A DNA stretch of 64,000 bases. Source: Darksidea phi (Eukaryota; Ascomycota; Dothideomycetes; Pleosporales; Lentitheciaceae). Positions 27,890-39,869 of this stretch are shown here, one piece after another. The notes beneath the pieces are model-generated. The model did no database searches, was not told the origin of the DNA, and saw only the letters and a list, made by a program, of their open reading frames with translations. Numbering within the stretch: the stretch's first letter is position 1; each line of letters starts with the position of its first letter. The position numbers were made by a program, and so were the translations under genes. The stretch covers positions 1-64,000 of the forward strand of contig JASJFT010000115.1 in assembly GCA_030770425.1 (NCBI GenBank). The letters are read 5' to 3'.

Positions 27890-30800
27890 AAAACTTTAAA
27901 AGAGTTATTAAAAACTAGTATATATTTAAGAAATAAGAGGATATATTAGAAGTATAGATTATAATATTAACGGAAGAACTAAAAAGATATATAAGAAAGC
28001 TATTAAAGTTAAAAGAACTAGAGAAATTCGATAGAATATAATCTAAGCTTAAGGGATTCCTAGCTAATATAGCGATCTATCTCGACCTTAATAAAGTATA
28101 ACTATCTAATAAGACCTCGAAGGTATCGTTCGTAGTAGTATAGTTTATAGGAAGAGTTATTATTTAATTTAAGACTTATCTAAATAAAAGACTACGACTT
28201 AATAAAACTTATTAGAGTAACGAAACTAGAGCTATCTTCTTAAGTTATAAGTACTTTAAGAATAAGTTATATATTATATTTAGAGATATTAACTTAAAAA
28301 GGCTAGTAGAATAGAAGATTATACGTCTTAAATAGACTAAATCTACTACTATATATATATCTAAGTTTAAATAACTTACTATTAAGATCTAGTAGAGAGA
28401 AGTAGCCCTTATATTACGCTACTACGAAGGACTAAAAGATAATATTTAATATAAAATAATTCGAATAGATAGGCTATAAACTATATAAGAAATAATTAAA
28501 TAGGCTATTAGAATTAATAATAACCTCTATCTCTAGAATTAGGAAAAGAAAGAAAAAGTCGGATTCTATAAAAAGAAGAAAGAAGAAAAATACTATAGAC
28601 TAGAACTAATAGTCCTAGGGGCTAGTTTAGAACCTAAGAAGGGGAGATAAAATTCTAAGAAATAAGAGCTCTACGAAAAACGAGTATACTTTAAATATAA
28701 AAAGTAAGGATACCTAGTAAAAGACTATAGGTTAGATCCTAAAAAAGAGAAACCCTAATACGTCTAGTAGAGTAAAAGGGATAGAATAGCTATAATATAA
28801 GAATATAATACTATATATTAGACGACTTATATATATAACTAGTATAAGACGTATTATAAAGCTAAGTTAAATACTAGCTATTAGCTATAGAAATAGTAGG
28901 TAGCTACGACTCGGGAGTCTTAGAGGAGAGTTTTATTCTTACTAGAAGTATAAGAAGAAGTATCTAAGAAAGACTTATCTATAAAGTAGAAAGACTTTAA
29001 TAATACTATAGATATACTATTATAAATAGTTAATAATAATAATAAGTCCTTAGAACTAGAAGATAAAAATCTAGTTATAATATATAAGAATACTAGATAT
29101 CTATAGATAATTCGACTATCTAAGAAAGAAATAGGATTAGTACTAGAACTTAATATAACTTATACTTAAGCCTTATAGTTTATAAAGAAAATTATAATAC
29201 CTCTAATAATATAAGAAATCTATAAGGAATAGTCTAGATCCTACCTAATATATCGACTATTTAAAGATTTTAAATAATAGATTAAATAGAACTTTATCGT
29301 TATAAATCTTATACCTAACTAAGAAATCTAAAAAGAAATATAGTATATTACGAAGATAGTAGATAAAGAATAACTATAGTATATAGTAATTAAATAATAG
29401 ATTCCCGTAAGAATAACCTCTATAAAATATAATAATTAGAGATATAAGGTTAATCCTAAGGACGACCTATAATATAAAATAAGATACCTAGTATATTTTA
29501 AGATTATATAGATCTTATATATATAAAAAGAATATAGACTCTATAAGGGAATAAAGTAAAAGAATAACTACTACCTAGTAAAAGACTATAATAAAAGGAT
29601 TACCTAAGTAGTTATACTAGAGGTAGTATATAGATAGTAATAATCTAAAAATTAGTAATAAAAGGGATATATATAAATTATACTAGGACTACTTCTACTA
29701 TTAAATTATATCCTAGAAAGACTATAGTACGAATACCTAAAGAATAAGTATCTAAAATATATCTAGACTAAGATTAATATAAAATATTAGCTAAAGAAAA
29801 TAAGAATTTAGAGAAATAGAGGATAGGACTATATCTACCTCTAAGGAACCTACTAAGGAAGAACGATTACTACTTTAATTAATAGTAGAGCTATATAGAA
29901 CTTTATTAGTAAGAACTTTATCTAATAAAGAAAGATTCCTTAATAGAAGAAACGATACCTAAGTATTATATATACTATTAAAGGAGAACCCTTTAACGAA
30001 CCTATAATATACGAAACTAGAGGTAAGCTTAGCCTATATAACTAGAAAAAAGAAAACGAAATACTCGATATTATAGAAATATTAGAAGATTAAGATATAA
30101 TCTTAGGGATACTATAGCTATAAGAAGCTAACCTACGTATCTAATAGTTAAATCGATAAGTAATATTTCTATAGGAAAGGGCTAACGTAACTAAAGAAGA
30201 ATATAATATTCTAGAATACTATAGGGAATAGAAAGAATTATTTTAAGAACCTAAGGAAAGTCTACCCTAATACTAGTTCTAGGACTATACGATCCTACTA
30301 TAAGAAGGAAAGACTCTAGGATTTAGACTAATCTATAAATTAACTAAGGAAGAAGAAAAGATTATAATAAAATACCTTAAAGAGAACCTTATAAAAAGGT
30401 ATATTCGATATTTAAATTTATCTATAGAATACCTAGTTCTCTTTATATCTAAAAAGAGAACTATAGAACTATAATTATATATTAATTACCAAATACTTAA
30501 CGATATTACGATTAAGAATCGATACTCTCTACCCCTAATATCGAAAATATAAGATTAATTAAGAAAAGCTAAATAGTTTACGTAACTAGATATCCGAAAT
30601 ATATACTACTAAATCTAAATTAGAAAAGATAAAGAATAGAAAATAGCTTTCTAGATAAAGAAGAGACTATATAAGTACTAAGTAATACCTTTTAAACTTA
30701 CTAATATACCTATAATATTCTAGAAATAGATTAATAATATTTTATAAAATTACCTTAACTAGTTTATAATAGTATACCTTAATAATATCCTAATCTACTC

Positions 30801-33105
30801 TAAGATAGAAGAAGAATATAAAAAATATATAAAGAAGGTCCTATAGGTACTTAAGGAAGTATAATTATACTTTTATCTATAAAAATATAAATTCTATATA
30901 TAAGAAATAGAGTTTCTAGAATTTATTATTAGACTAGAAGAAATTAAAGTAGATCTATAACGAATCGAGAAAGTTAAAGAGTAGCCTACGTCTAAGAATC
31001 TTAAGGAGCTATAATCGTTCCTAGGATTCTATAACTTCTATTAGAAGTTAATACTATAATAGAGTACGATAACGGTACTACTTACGTAACTTACAAGAAA
31101 AGATTAACCCTTCGAATAGAAGGAAGAATATTAATAAGCTTTTAAAAAAATTAAAGAATAATTTACTAAGGAACCCGTAATTAAGATATACAACCCTAAA
31201 AAACTATTAATTATTAAGATAAATATATTAGACTATATAATAGGAGTAGTACTACTATAGAAAGATAATAAAAATAATCTTAGACTAGTATATTACTTCT
31301 TATAGAAGATATTACTAGCTAAACTTAACTATAATATTTATAATAAAAAGTTATTAGTAATTATCGAAGCTTTAAAAGAATAAAGATCTAACCTATAAGA
31401 ATCTAAATATCTTATTACGATCTATATAGATTATAAGAATCTAATAGAATTCTTAATAAATAAACTCTTAATCGGAAGATAAATATAATAGGTATAAATT
31501 CTTATAACGTATAATATTAAGATCGTATATACTAAAGGATTAGAAAATAAATAAGTAGATATACTTAGTAGAAGATCTAACTACTAAGGAACGGAGAAGT
31601 CTAGCGTAGTAATCCTTAAGCTATAACTAAATAGAATAATTACTTATAACCGTCTTAAGTTAGTAAAAATATAAGAAATAATACTCGAACTAGAGGGAAA
31701 TAAATAGACTTAATAGATCCGTATAGCTACTATAGAAGTAATAGATAAATAAAATAAAATCTAAGGAGTAATTTAAAAAAAAGATAAAATTATTTATATA
31801 TTCTAAAAAGTCTATATACCTAAGGTAATACGAAAGAAATTTATTAGATAATACTACGAAGTACTAGTATACGGGTACTAAGGAGTAGAAAAAACCCTTA
31901 AATAACTAATAAGGATATATTATTTCCTATATATAAGATAACTAGTAATATAAGTTCTTATAGAATATATAGACTATTATTATAATAAATATACTAAATA
32001 TATACTCTATAAAATACTATAACTAATAGAAAATATAGAAGGACTATAGAAGACTATAACTATAGACTTTATTATATAATTACTATATTCTAAAGAACTA
32101 ATAATAGGAGTATCCTATAATACTATACTAGTAGTAGTAGATAAGTTTATAAAGTACGCTTACTTTATCCTATATATAGATAAAGGAAATATCGTAGAAT
32201 AACTTACCTATATCTTACTAAGATATATTTTTAGCGAATATAGAATACTAGATAAGATTATTTTAGATAGAAACGTTAAATTTATAATAAAGTTTTAGTA
32301 GATCCTTATAGCTAAACTAGAAATAAAATATAGTATATTAACTACCTACTACCTATAGATAGACGGACTAACTAAACGAATAAACTAAATAGTAGAATAA
32401 TATCTTAGATATTATCTAAACTACTATTAAAATAATTAGATTATACTTTTACCTATAGTATAATTTATATATAATAGTTCGTAATATAGTATAATAAAGA
32501 TAATATCTTTCTTTATAAACTACGGAATTAAACTAGAAGTATATAAGGAACCTAGATAACTCTAATCTTATAGCTAAAATAGAGAAGAAATAATAAAAAT
32601 TATTCTACGAATATACTAATAGCTTAAGGAAGATATAGAATTCCTTTAAAATAGAATAAGTAAGTACTATAATAAGAAGTAAAAGAAAGTACCTACTTTT
32701 AAAAAGGGAGAAAAGGTATAGTTACTACGAAAAAATATTAAGAGTAAGTAACTTAATAGTAAACTAGACTATACTAAGATTAGACCTTATAAAATCGAAA
32801 AGTAAATCTTATCTATAAACTACTAATTAAGACTACCTCTATAAATAAAAATCTATCCTATATTCTATATTAGCTTACTAGAAAAAGTACTATAAGATAC
32901 TAAACTAATAGTATACGAAGTAGATATATATAAAGAAGATAATAAAGAATAAAAAGTAGAAGAAATCCTAGATAACGATATTAGAAATAGAAAAAACTAT
33001 TACCTAATCTAATAGTAAAGAATAGACGAGAATAGGAAACTATAGAAATAAATCTAGGAACCTAAAAATAATCTTAATTATTCTAAGAAGCTTACGGAGT
33101 ACTAA
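27890..33105 (+). pseudogene. RIP-destroyed gag-pol of element D
   Basis: It aligns with the gag-pol of C. A zinc-knuckle relic lies near 28683-28725, the reverse-transcriptase core near 30470-30810, integrase near 32050-32400, and a chromodomain-like tail near 32948-33100. RIP stops run throughout. Confidence 0.78.
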
Positions 33106-33872
33106 AATCGTAATCCTAAAGGAAATCTAGAGATAAGATAAGTTCGTCTTATAGTAAGTTAAGAAGACTAGTACTATCTATAATATAGCGAGAGGTACTT
33201 AATAAATTAAGAGGAGTAATATTATCTACGATACTATAATTAGTATCTAGCGTAACTAGGGGGGCCTCTAGATCCTTCTACTATTCTAGTCGACGAAGCT
33301 CCGCCTCTTTAGTATTAAGTTTAGCCTTAAAAGTACGAGATTACCTAGCCGTCTTCTTATTAAGAAACTCTTTTTATTTCTTTAAATATTAGACTTTCGT
33401 CTATATATTAGATAACTCTTAACTAAACTTAGCTATATAACGAAGTAGCTTCTTATAATACTCTTCGGCTATCTATAACTAGACTTAAAGTTTCTCTTAT
33501 AAATAGTTAATAGATTACTCTAATATATATAAACCTATATATATAAGTTATAGTTAAGAATAGATACTTAGCTATAGAGACTCTAGATAACTAATATAAG
33601 TTCCGTATATTTATACGAATATAGACCTTATAATATTTACTCTTACTTAGAAAAATAATATAAGATACCCCTAGCCTACTATACTAAGGGTAAAGAAATA
33701 TTTTAGAACTATTATAACTAATATAGTTAGTAAGCGCGAGATATTCTTTAGTTTTATAAGAAACTATAGAGAAAGGAAGATATAACTTAGAAAGATTCTA
33801 AGCTAATACTAATATAGTTAAATACCGGATCTAGAATAACCTCCGAGCCGAAGATTTAGAGAGAAGGAATAG

Positions 33873-34297
33873 TATTATAAACTAAATATATACTATAGAT
33901 CGCTAGTAAGAGAGAATACTAAAGATTAAGCTAATTATAGGTTCTAACGAGGAATATAATATAGACCTTATAACTAAAGAATAGGAAATTATATAATAGA
34001 TCTATAAATCTACGGGTCTTAGTAAATATAGATCCTATAGATCTATAGATCTATAGATTAGCGGATCTATAGAAGAATAGAGCTATAGATTCTATAGATC
34101 TAAGAAAACTAAATTAATATATAATAACTACGAATCTCCTAGATAGTTTTCTTTTATAGTTAATTCGAATCTAGATTAATTCTTACCTATTAATATAATT
34201 AAACTATTACCTACTTATTCTTACTTCTTTATTCCTATCTTAAGTATAAACTCTAAACGAGACTAAATAACCTATCGGGTCCGGACCCTATTTAATA
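33873..34297 (+). repeat. 3' LTR of element D
   Basis: Same length (425 bp) as the 5' LTR, and bounded on the right by the GGTAA duplication, after which the integrase of E resumes. Confidence 0.88.
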
Positions 34298-34302
34298 GGT
34301 AA

Positions 34303-35345
34303 CGTCTATAATACGGTACTAGTACTCGTTAACTACTTTTTAAAGCTAGTCTAGTACTTATCTATAATAAAGAATATTACTATAAGTATATTAGCTAACC
34401 TATTATTTATAAAAGTATTTACTAAGATCGAATCTCTATTATTACTAATCTTAAACTAGAGCTCTATCTTTATTAATAAATTCTAGTTAAACGTATACTT
34501 TTATTTTAATATTAAATAATAAATAAGTATAACCTTTTACCTATAGATAGATAGCTAAACTAAATACTAAAATTAGGAGCTTAAAGTATACCTATAAATA
34601 TACCTAAATTATTAGTAGAATAACTAGTATTAGCTACTTCTAATAATAGAATATATATATAACTCTAAGATTTATTTAAGTTATAGTATATACCCTATTA
34701 AGGTCGTAATAGGTATTAAATCTAAAGATTTTAACGACGTAGAAAATAAGTATTAGCTTTATTAACTACCTAGTAACTAGAGTATAGACGAAAAGACCCT
34801 AAGTATATATTAAAAAGTCGTCGACTTTTTAACTAATTAGGTATAATAGTTTTTTAATACTTAAAATATATTAATCTATACTTAGAAGAGCTAGTAATAC
34901 TAGTATAACTTAAAATAAATAAGTAAATATTTTACTATTAGTAAAAAGATAATATTAAAGACTACTAATATTAAGACTAAGTATTCTTTAAAGAAGTTAG
35001 ACGTAAAGTACTTAGAACTCTTTACTATTTAAACTAAGTATAGGAAGCTAAGCTATTATCTTAAGCTACCTCTATTAATATTTTAACTATATTCCGTCTT
35101 CTATATATCTCTTCTAGAGAAATAGATAGAACTAAGAGAAGATTTAAATTTTAGACCTAGACCTATATAGTATTTAAAGCTTAATAATAGCGACTAATAT
35201 AAAGTTAAAGCTATTCTTACTTATAAAATAATATATAATAAGAAGCTCTTCTTTATAAAATAGTTAGATTAGCTATATAAAAATAGTATATAGAAGTCTA
35301 AGACCTCTCTTAATAATTATAATAAGGTCCTCGCGGAATATTAGA
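34303..35345 (+). pseudogene. Element E, second part of integrase with chromodomain
   Basis: The integrase core resumes with a KDRGSLFTS-like segment near 34425. A block at about 34530-34590 reads as a FHPQTDGQTERQNQEL-type motif once RIP stops are taken as Gln. The typical C-terminal SVFYISLLE segment is near 35090-35125. A chromodomain follows at about 35195-35345, with KKLFFIK*LDYPY-type and NSTWEP-type positions recognisable. In the family this domain binds methylated histone H3 and directs integration to heterochromatin. Confidence 0.78.
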
Positions 35346-37553
35346 CAAATCTAGATAATTAAATATTAGGTTATTTAAAATAAAAAGTTACTAAAGAAGT
35401 ATTATAATCTTTATAGAGGAATAATAATATATATAAGAAACTCTAAATAGATAAACTATATAAGTAATATTAATATAAAGGAAGAACTAAGAGATTTAAC
35501 TAAAAGATACCCTTAGGACCCTACTCGGGGGATACTATATAAGCGAAATAATTAGTTAAAAAAAAGAATACTATCTACTTTAATAATAAGCTACGGCTTA
35601 AAGGATTTAGTAAGACTAGCCTTTATAAATTATAGTAATAGATAGACTAACTAGTAATAATAGTATTAAAATTAATAAGCTAGATTTTTAATATAAGTAT
35701 TTATTCTATCTATATACCCTAATAATAGAAACCTTAACTAAGTACTATATAATTTATAGGTAACCTAAGTAAGCTATATATACTAGACGAGAAGTTCCTA
35801 AAGAAGCTTTATAGTACCCCCTTCTAAGGGATAATAGACGTTATACCTTTACTAATAATATTTCTATTAGGAATATTAGGGCTATAGTAGTACTAATAAT
35901 ACTTATAATTAGTAGCCCTAAGGGACGTACTAGTCGAAGAGTTATACTTAATAAAGTAAGCCTTATAAGTAGTAAAGGCTATAAAGTTAGTAGATACTAG
36001 ATAGCTAACGCTATCTAGTCTATACTAGAGGAATTAGTACGGGAAGTTATTAGAAAGATAGTAAAATATATCTAATAGCGCTAGAAGTTAAACTTATACG
36101 CCGTAGCTATAGTCTAGTATAATTCTACCTTACTACTAGTATCCTTAATTAGATACTTCTACTTAGCCTTATACTAGTTTTAACTAGTATTAATATTAAA
36201 AGTATAGAACTATATATCCCGTTAAATCTTCTTAAGTATATTAGAATCTATATCCTTATTATTATAAGTAGCTTAGGCGTTATAATACTAGATATACTTA
36301 ATAATAAAGATAAGAAGATTAAAGTAGTAATAGAAAGTAGACTTAATCTATATAAATTATTAGTAGAACTATATTAGTAGGAAGAAGAGAAGACTAGTAT
36401 ATACTACTAAGTAGGTCTAATAACGAGCTTTATACCTACTATAGGTAGTATAGATATTAGTCTTCTAATACTAGTTACTTAAAGTAATCTAATAGAGCTT
36501 AGTTATATTAAACTCTTATATAAACTAAAGGAAGTAGTTTATATATTAATAGTATATAAGAGAGGACTAAGGTTCTAAATAGATAAGAAGAGTATAGATA
36601 TACTTAAAGAGGGTAGTATTACTATACTAGTTAGTAAAGGTAATTATAATAAGGGGTAGAATCTTAAGAGTATTAAGGAATAAAATAGAGAAATCTAGAA
36701 ATAGATATACCTTCTTATACTTATATTAAGAGAAACCGTTCTATACCTAAGTTAATAGTACTCTAGATACTTATTAGTAAGAGTCTAAAATATAGAAATA
36801 AAGATACTTAAAGAGATATAATATATAATAATTTATTATCTCTTAAATAAATATCTATAAAGATATAAATAGAATTTCTCTTACTAGAAGAGCTATAGAT
36901 AAATAAGTAATTTAATATAATTATAAGTTATAATAGATAGTAACTAGTAATTATTAAATACTACTAGATTATACTATTATAATAGGTATTAAGACTAAAT
37001 TAAATAGAGTCTAGACTAGTTCTAAAGTCTTTATAAAAGTATTATAAGTAAGTAGAGTAACTATAAAAGTTATACTTAGTAAATAGCTCTTATATAAAGA
37101 TAGTAAATATCTACTAAATAAAAGTTACTAAAAATTATCTATAAGAGGAGTAGTAATACTATTATTACTAGTATAAGGATTTATAAGAATACGTATAGAC
37201 TATAAGCTATAATAATAATAAATAAAAGTTATAAATATACGTTAATAATAAACTAATACTTAAATTATATATACTTTTTAATTAAACTAACTATATATTA
37301 TAAGGTTAAGGTTAAGAGCTACGAGGCTAGATAGACTATAAAAATCCCCTATTAAGATAGTAGGGTATAATATAGATATTAAATACCTAAAAGATCTTCT
37401 TTATAAAATTATTTTTTCCTTAGAAATAGGGTTTTTCGAGAGTATAGATACTTAGGTAAACTTTTCTAAAGGAAGTAAGGGGACCGATAAAATACGTCGT
37501 AGTAAATAACTCTCTATAAGGGCTAGGACGGCCCTTAGGAAAGGGGGAGGCCA
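35346..37553 (+). pseudogene. Element E, 3' internal region of unknown content
   Basis: About 2.2 kb of RIP-mutated DNA separates the chromodomain from the 3' LTR. I found no LTR pair or second insertion in it. Between about 35,930 and 36,830 one plus-strand frame is interrupted mainly by TAA/TAG. If those were Gln or Trp codons, the product would be rich in Gln, Ser and Tyr. It may be an extra downstream frame or non-coding sequence. Identity not established. Confidence 0.35.
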
Positions 37554-37739
37554 TATTACGCCTACTTCTACCGGAGGACTCCCGGATTATCATCGGCCCG
37601 GTCACGGTCACGTGCCGGACCCTATATAGTCCTACGTCCTACCATCACGTCTCCTTAAGGATTCGTCTCATCTCCATCCGAATACAACCCTTTTGCTGCC
37701 TCAGCGTCTCTGTGCCTGCCTGCCTACACGTGCCTCACA
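37554..37739 (+). repeat. 3' LTR of element E (little mutated)
   Basis: This 186-bp copy keeps many CpA and TpG dinucleotides (for example TCATCGG, GGTCACG, ACCATCACG) that are TpA in the 5' copy. It therefore approximates the unmutated LTR. A CCCTATATAG box near 37619 may be its promoter element. It ends CCTCACA, directly followed by the ACTAG duplication (37740-37744). Confidence 0.88.
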
Positions 37740-37744
37740 ACTAG

Positions 37745-38184
37745 TTCTTAGATTAGTAAACTATTAATAAGTTTTTAGAGGCCTCTATACGTTTAATAAT
37801 ATTAGTAGTAAAATAAAGAGAAGCGAGGAACTATAAGAGGTAGTAAGCGTAGTAGATACGTAGTAGATCGCTATAGAAGTCTATAGAAAGCTTCTTATTC
37901 TATAGGGGCCCGCTAATACCGTTTTGGTCCCTTGGTAGGAATGATAGCCTAATAGAATGTCATTCCACGCTAACGAATGCTGACTGAAAAGCAAATAACG
38001 TTCAAACAATCAAATCTATGCTATACAAAGTTTATAACCCGCCTCAACCCTGCTCCTTGCCTTGACAGTCTCGAACGCCGATGCAACTAACAATCCTCTG
38101 CCCATCAAAGCCATAATACAATCAAACGAGAACATCTAAACTATGCAGGAAATACAAGCATGCTACGAGTACCCCAAATATCAC
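37745..38184. other. RIP-mutated flank, then the 3' flank of the next gene
   Basis: From 37745 to about 37912 the DNA is again AT-rich and CpA-poor. At about 37913 it switches sharply to ordinary composition. The remainder to 38184 is the likely 3' untranslated region and terminator of the minus-strand gene that ends at 38185. I see no gene. Confidence 0.5.
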
Positions 38185-39869
38185 TTAGACTCGCCACACC
38201 TGGACATCGATGTAGTTCTTCACCCGTTGCCAAAGACTTTCCTTGCCCCTCAACACCGTCCTCTCCACGTCAAAGCAGTCCTGTTGATTTGCATGTGCAC
38301 AGATTGGATGAAGCTCGCGCTCGCACATATCACAGTAGAGACCTTCTACAATGGACACGAAGTCAGGGCCCCAGGAGTATTGCATCTCGCACACCTCGCG
38401 TGCGCTATGCTCAGCATGGTGGCTAATTGTTAAGCGATCAACACAATGGTCGCCCGCAGCGCGGAGCTGCTCGCGGCGGGCTAGCACGTTGCTAGCGGAC
38501 TTCTGGTCTTCGTCCTGCTGCTGGAGTTGCCTCTTGCTCCGACGAAGGTCGATGGTAGGTTCGCCGGGCTTACCGGTGGGTTTAGCAGGTTCGATGGGCT
38601 GGACTGTAGTTGGAGCCGGTTGGTTCTGGAGTTCTTTGAGATTCTCGGCGGTTTCGTCCACAGGAATAGGTTGTCCGGCCTGTTCGGTCGGTATAGCGCC
38701 CGCAACGCCGCCAAACGAGCCAGCCCCGGGCTCAGCGCCATTCGGGTTCCTGCCAGCCTCGTTAAGCTTTTGTTCTGCCTCTTGTCTTACTCTCTCCTCT
38801 TCCGCCTTTATTCTCTCCTCTTCCGCCTTTGCTCTAGCTTGCTCTTCTTCCTTCTCTTTCTGTTTTCTACGTTGAGGGGTGTCTGTTCCAGGGTTCTTTC
38901 CGGGCTGAATCTCTTGATTAAATAGCTTGTGCTTAGTGTAGTCGCATTTTTGAGCCTTGCTGTTACTATCTGGGAGCTTGTGGCCATCAACAACTTTCTG
39001 AAAGTCCTTGTCGAACCCTTCCACATCGCCTTTTTTCTCGTCAGCTTCAGCTTCCGAGAATTTTTCGAGAATGGAGTCGTAGTATGGGAAGCAATCAATG
39101 TAGTCCTTGCCTAAGGTGCTGTAAAGAGACATGCGGCCGGGTGCTTTGCAGAGCGTATCGGTGAAGCTGTCGAACTGCTTGGCGGCGGCCTCGGCCTTGT
39201 CTGTTTCGGGGAATCCGAAGGAGGGTAGATGTACTGATATACCTTGTAGAAAGCGGTCGTCGTCGCTCAGCCAAACGCAGCCCGGTCGAAAGTCTGTGTC
39301 CGGGACGGTGTTCGGGCTTGGGTACCAAAACGCACCATTGCCTTGCTCCGCGCACTTCTTGAGATATCCAGCATGCCATGTCCGCTCATCACCAGCAGCG
39401 CCAGTCACAGTCACATCTGGAACAGTTAGTGTATGTGTTTCATATGTGTTAGTACTGCATCGCTTACAGGTAACGCAGGTCGCGTCCGATGTCCTTGCTT
39501 GAATCGTTAGGTATTCGGGCGCCGCCGTCCTCTCCCCTCCGTCTACGATCCTGAACTCGATCTTTTGATTCGCGCCATCTTCGATGGGAAGGCCCAGACC
39601 TAACAAAAGTATCAATCAGTTATCGGAGACGGTAAAGAGAATGTTCCACGTATCGACAACATACCTTGTTGAGCAAACCTCTTTCCACGGGCATCGTAAA
39701 GATAGAGATTTGGGGTAACTCCGTTGGTACGCGCATCCTCTTGTTGGCCTAAAGCAGTAGAGCCAATGCCAATGCGCGCGATTGGTTTCTCCTCAACCGG
39801 CAGCAAAGCCGCGCCCATCGTCACCGCCGACAGAGCGAAATCGACGCCGAAAGCGGCAGCGAAAGCCAT
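38185..39869 (-). CDS. Hypothetical Cys-rich fungal protein with a charged coiled-coil segment (two exons)
   Basis: Exons are 39665-39869 and 38185-39599. The 65-bp intron (39600-39664) has a GTATGT donor and a TTAG acceptor and splits a Gly codon. The spliced product is 539 aa. The N-terminus (residues 1-24) is hydrophobic and could be a signal or anchor. Residues 30-110 are compact, with a CVTCKRC cluster. About 312-350 is a Lys/Glu/Arg-rich helix likely to coil. A Pro/Gln-rich linker follows, then a C-terminal Cys/His block with CDMCERELHPIC. It resembles a family of uncharacterised ascomycete proteins; no function is known to me. A TATATAAG box lies about 180 bp upstream of the start. It is the first gene beside the transposon block. 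Confidence 0.8.

Larger units (their letters stand above)
27314..34297 (+). mobile_element. Element D: Gypsy chromodomain LTR retrotransposon inserted in the integrase of E
   Basis: LTRs are 27314-27738 and 33873-34297, both 425 bp. The duplication GGTAA lies at 27309-27313 and 34298-34302. The element is 6,984 bp and belongs to the same family as C along its whole length. It landed in E independently of the B-C-A series, so its age relative to B cannot be read from position. Confidence 0.92.
439..37739 (+). mobile_element. Element E: outermost Gypsy-type chromodomain LTR retrotransposon, RIP-inactivated and interrupted twice
   Basis: E is bounded by 186-bp LTRs (439-624 and 37554-37739) and by the 5-bp duplication ACTAG (434-438 and 37740-37744). 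A purine tract (around 37538-37550) precedes the 3' LTR, as expected of a polypurine tract. Removing B and D leaves about 8.6 kb. Reverse transcriptase, integrase and chromodomain signatures read in order on the plus strand, which places it in Ty3/Gypsy (chromoviruses). Every frame is broken by TAA/TAG codons of the kind made from CAA, CAG and TGG by CpA-to-TpA mutation. As the host of all other insertions, it is the oldest element in the block. Confidence 0.9.

Noticed and set aside
37420..37611. 63-aa minus-strand open frame across the 3' LTR of element E
   Set aside because: It lies wholly in LTR and polypurine-tract sequence and has no protein-like features.
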